Source of the DNA: Isochrysis galbana
Taxonomy: Eukaryota; Haptophyta; Isochrysidales; Isochrysidaceae
DNA: 64,000 nt
Direction of reading: 5' to 3'
NCBI GenBank assembly: GCA_018136815.1
Contig: CM030939.1
Location: forward strand, 496,001 to 560,000
In this document: in pieces, positions 63,777 to 64,000 of the stretch
How positions within the stretch are numbered: position 1 is the stretch's first letter
Layout: each line of letters opens with the position of its first letter
The notes under the pieces: generated by a model
Database searches by the model: none
What the model saw: only the letters and a program-made list of their open reading frames with translations
What the model was told of the DNA's origin: nothing
Translations under genes and position numbers: made by a program

Positions 63777-64000
63777 ATGACAGCGCGTCCAGGACGCCCG
63801 CCGCCCCCCCAACGGCTGCGAACCCCCCGCGCCCTTCCGGAGGTCAATCCGCCGCGATGTGCGAACGCCAACGGCCGCCGCATTCGCGCCGGTATGGCAA
63901 GTGGAACCGGGCCTCTTGGCAATTGTCCGAGGAGCTCGCCGTCTAGACGCACCGCCGCGCGGCGCACGCGCCACATCGCCCGCTCCGCCGTCGTTGCGGC
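63777..64000 (+). CDS. unknown open frame running off the window, doubtful
   Basis: From ATGACAGCGCGTCCAGG the frame reads TARPGRPPPPQRLRTPRALP and continues open to the last base with Arg-rich sequence (RTAARRTRHIARSA). Too short and too GC-driven to be sure; the opposite strand is open too. Confidence 0.2.
   Translation, partial: MTARPGRPPPPQRLRTPRALPEVNPPRCANANGRRIRAGMASGTGPLGNCPRSSPSRRTAARRTRHIARSAVVA

Overview
The window is nuclear DNA of a unicellular eukaryote, most likely a microalga with a complex plastid. The evidence is cytosolic-type ribosomal protein genes (uL5, eL14, eL27) split by GT-AG introns, a Golgi TVP23 gene, a ribosome-assembly WD40 gene, protein kinases, and a nuclear AlgH/UPF0301-like gene whose product opens with a signal-peptide-like leader. 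Overall GC is fairly high. Genes are compact, with introns of roughly 70 to 500 bases. I cannot name the lineage from sequence alone; a haptophyte or similar alga is a guess.

Host genes in order: AlgH-like protein (2958-4652, +, 4 exons), GRWD1/RRB1 ribosome-assembly factor (7297-10258, -, 9 exons), a broken cytochrome b561-like remnant (10769-11155, -), TVP23 (12527-13663, +, 3 exons), uL5/RPL11 (17821-18739, -, 3 exons, the first only 9 bases), eL14/RPL14 (21134-21780, +, 2 exons), an unknown 425-residue protein (32631-33908, -), phosphoglycerate kinase (36252-38073, +, 2 exons), eL27/RPL27 (42848-43703, +, 3 exons), an SNF1/AMPK-like kinase (47287-50261, -, 8 exons with several GC-AG introns), and a decaying SH3-PDZ-STE-type kinase gene (55869-60095, -). 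The exon joins given here were read by eye from splice sites and protein family continuity.

Most of the rest is mobile DNA. A Mutator-like/PF20700-type transposase with a C-terminal cysteine cluster runs off the left edge. A chromodomain Ty3/gypsy element (24393-31678, -) with apparently identical 848-base LTRs and a 5-base target duplication sits inside the LTR of an older relative (LTR halves 23966-24392 and 31684-32102). Related LTR, gag and integrase pieces lie at 10.6, 15.7-16.7, 39.7-41.0, 46.0-46.8 and 53.3-54.5 kb. A non-LTR-like family carrying a zinc-knuckle domain after reverse transcriptase occurs in five degraded copies, and three of them directly abut gypsy LTR ends. A hAT element with a perfect 8-base duplication lies at 62413-63355, and a probable retroposed insertion with a 17-base duplication at 60875-62010.

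The most unusual signal is a small module found eleven times on both strands: a hairpin whose stem differs between copies but still pairs, then 4 to 5 bases, then (in ten copies) ATGG, then a GC-rich stretch. One copy lies exactly at the start of the insertion with the 17-base duplication, so the module may be the 5' end of a retroelement family. No rRNA, tRNA, CRISPR or prokaryotic operon was found.
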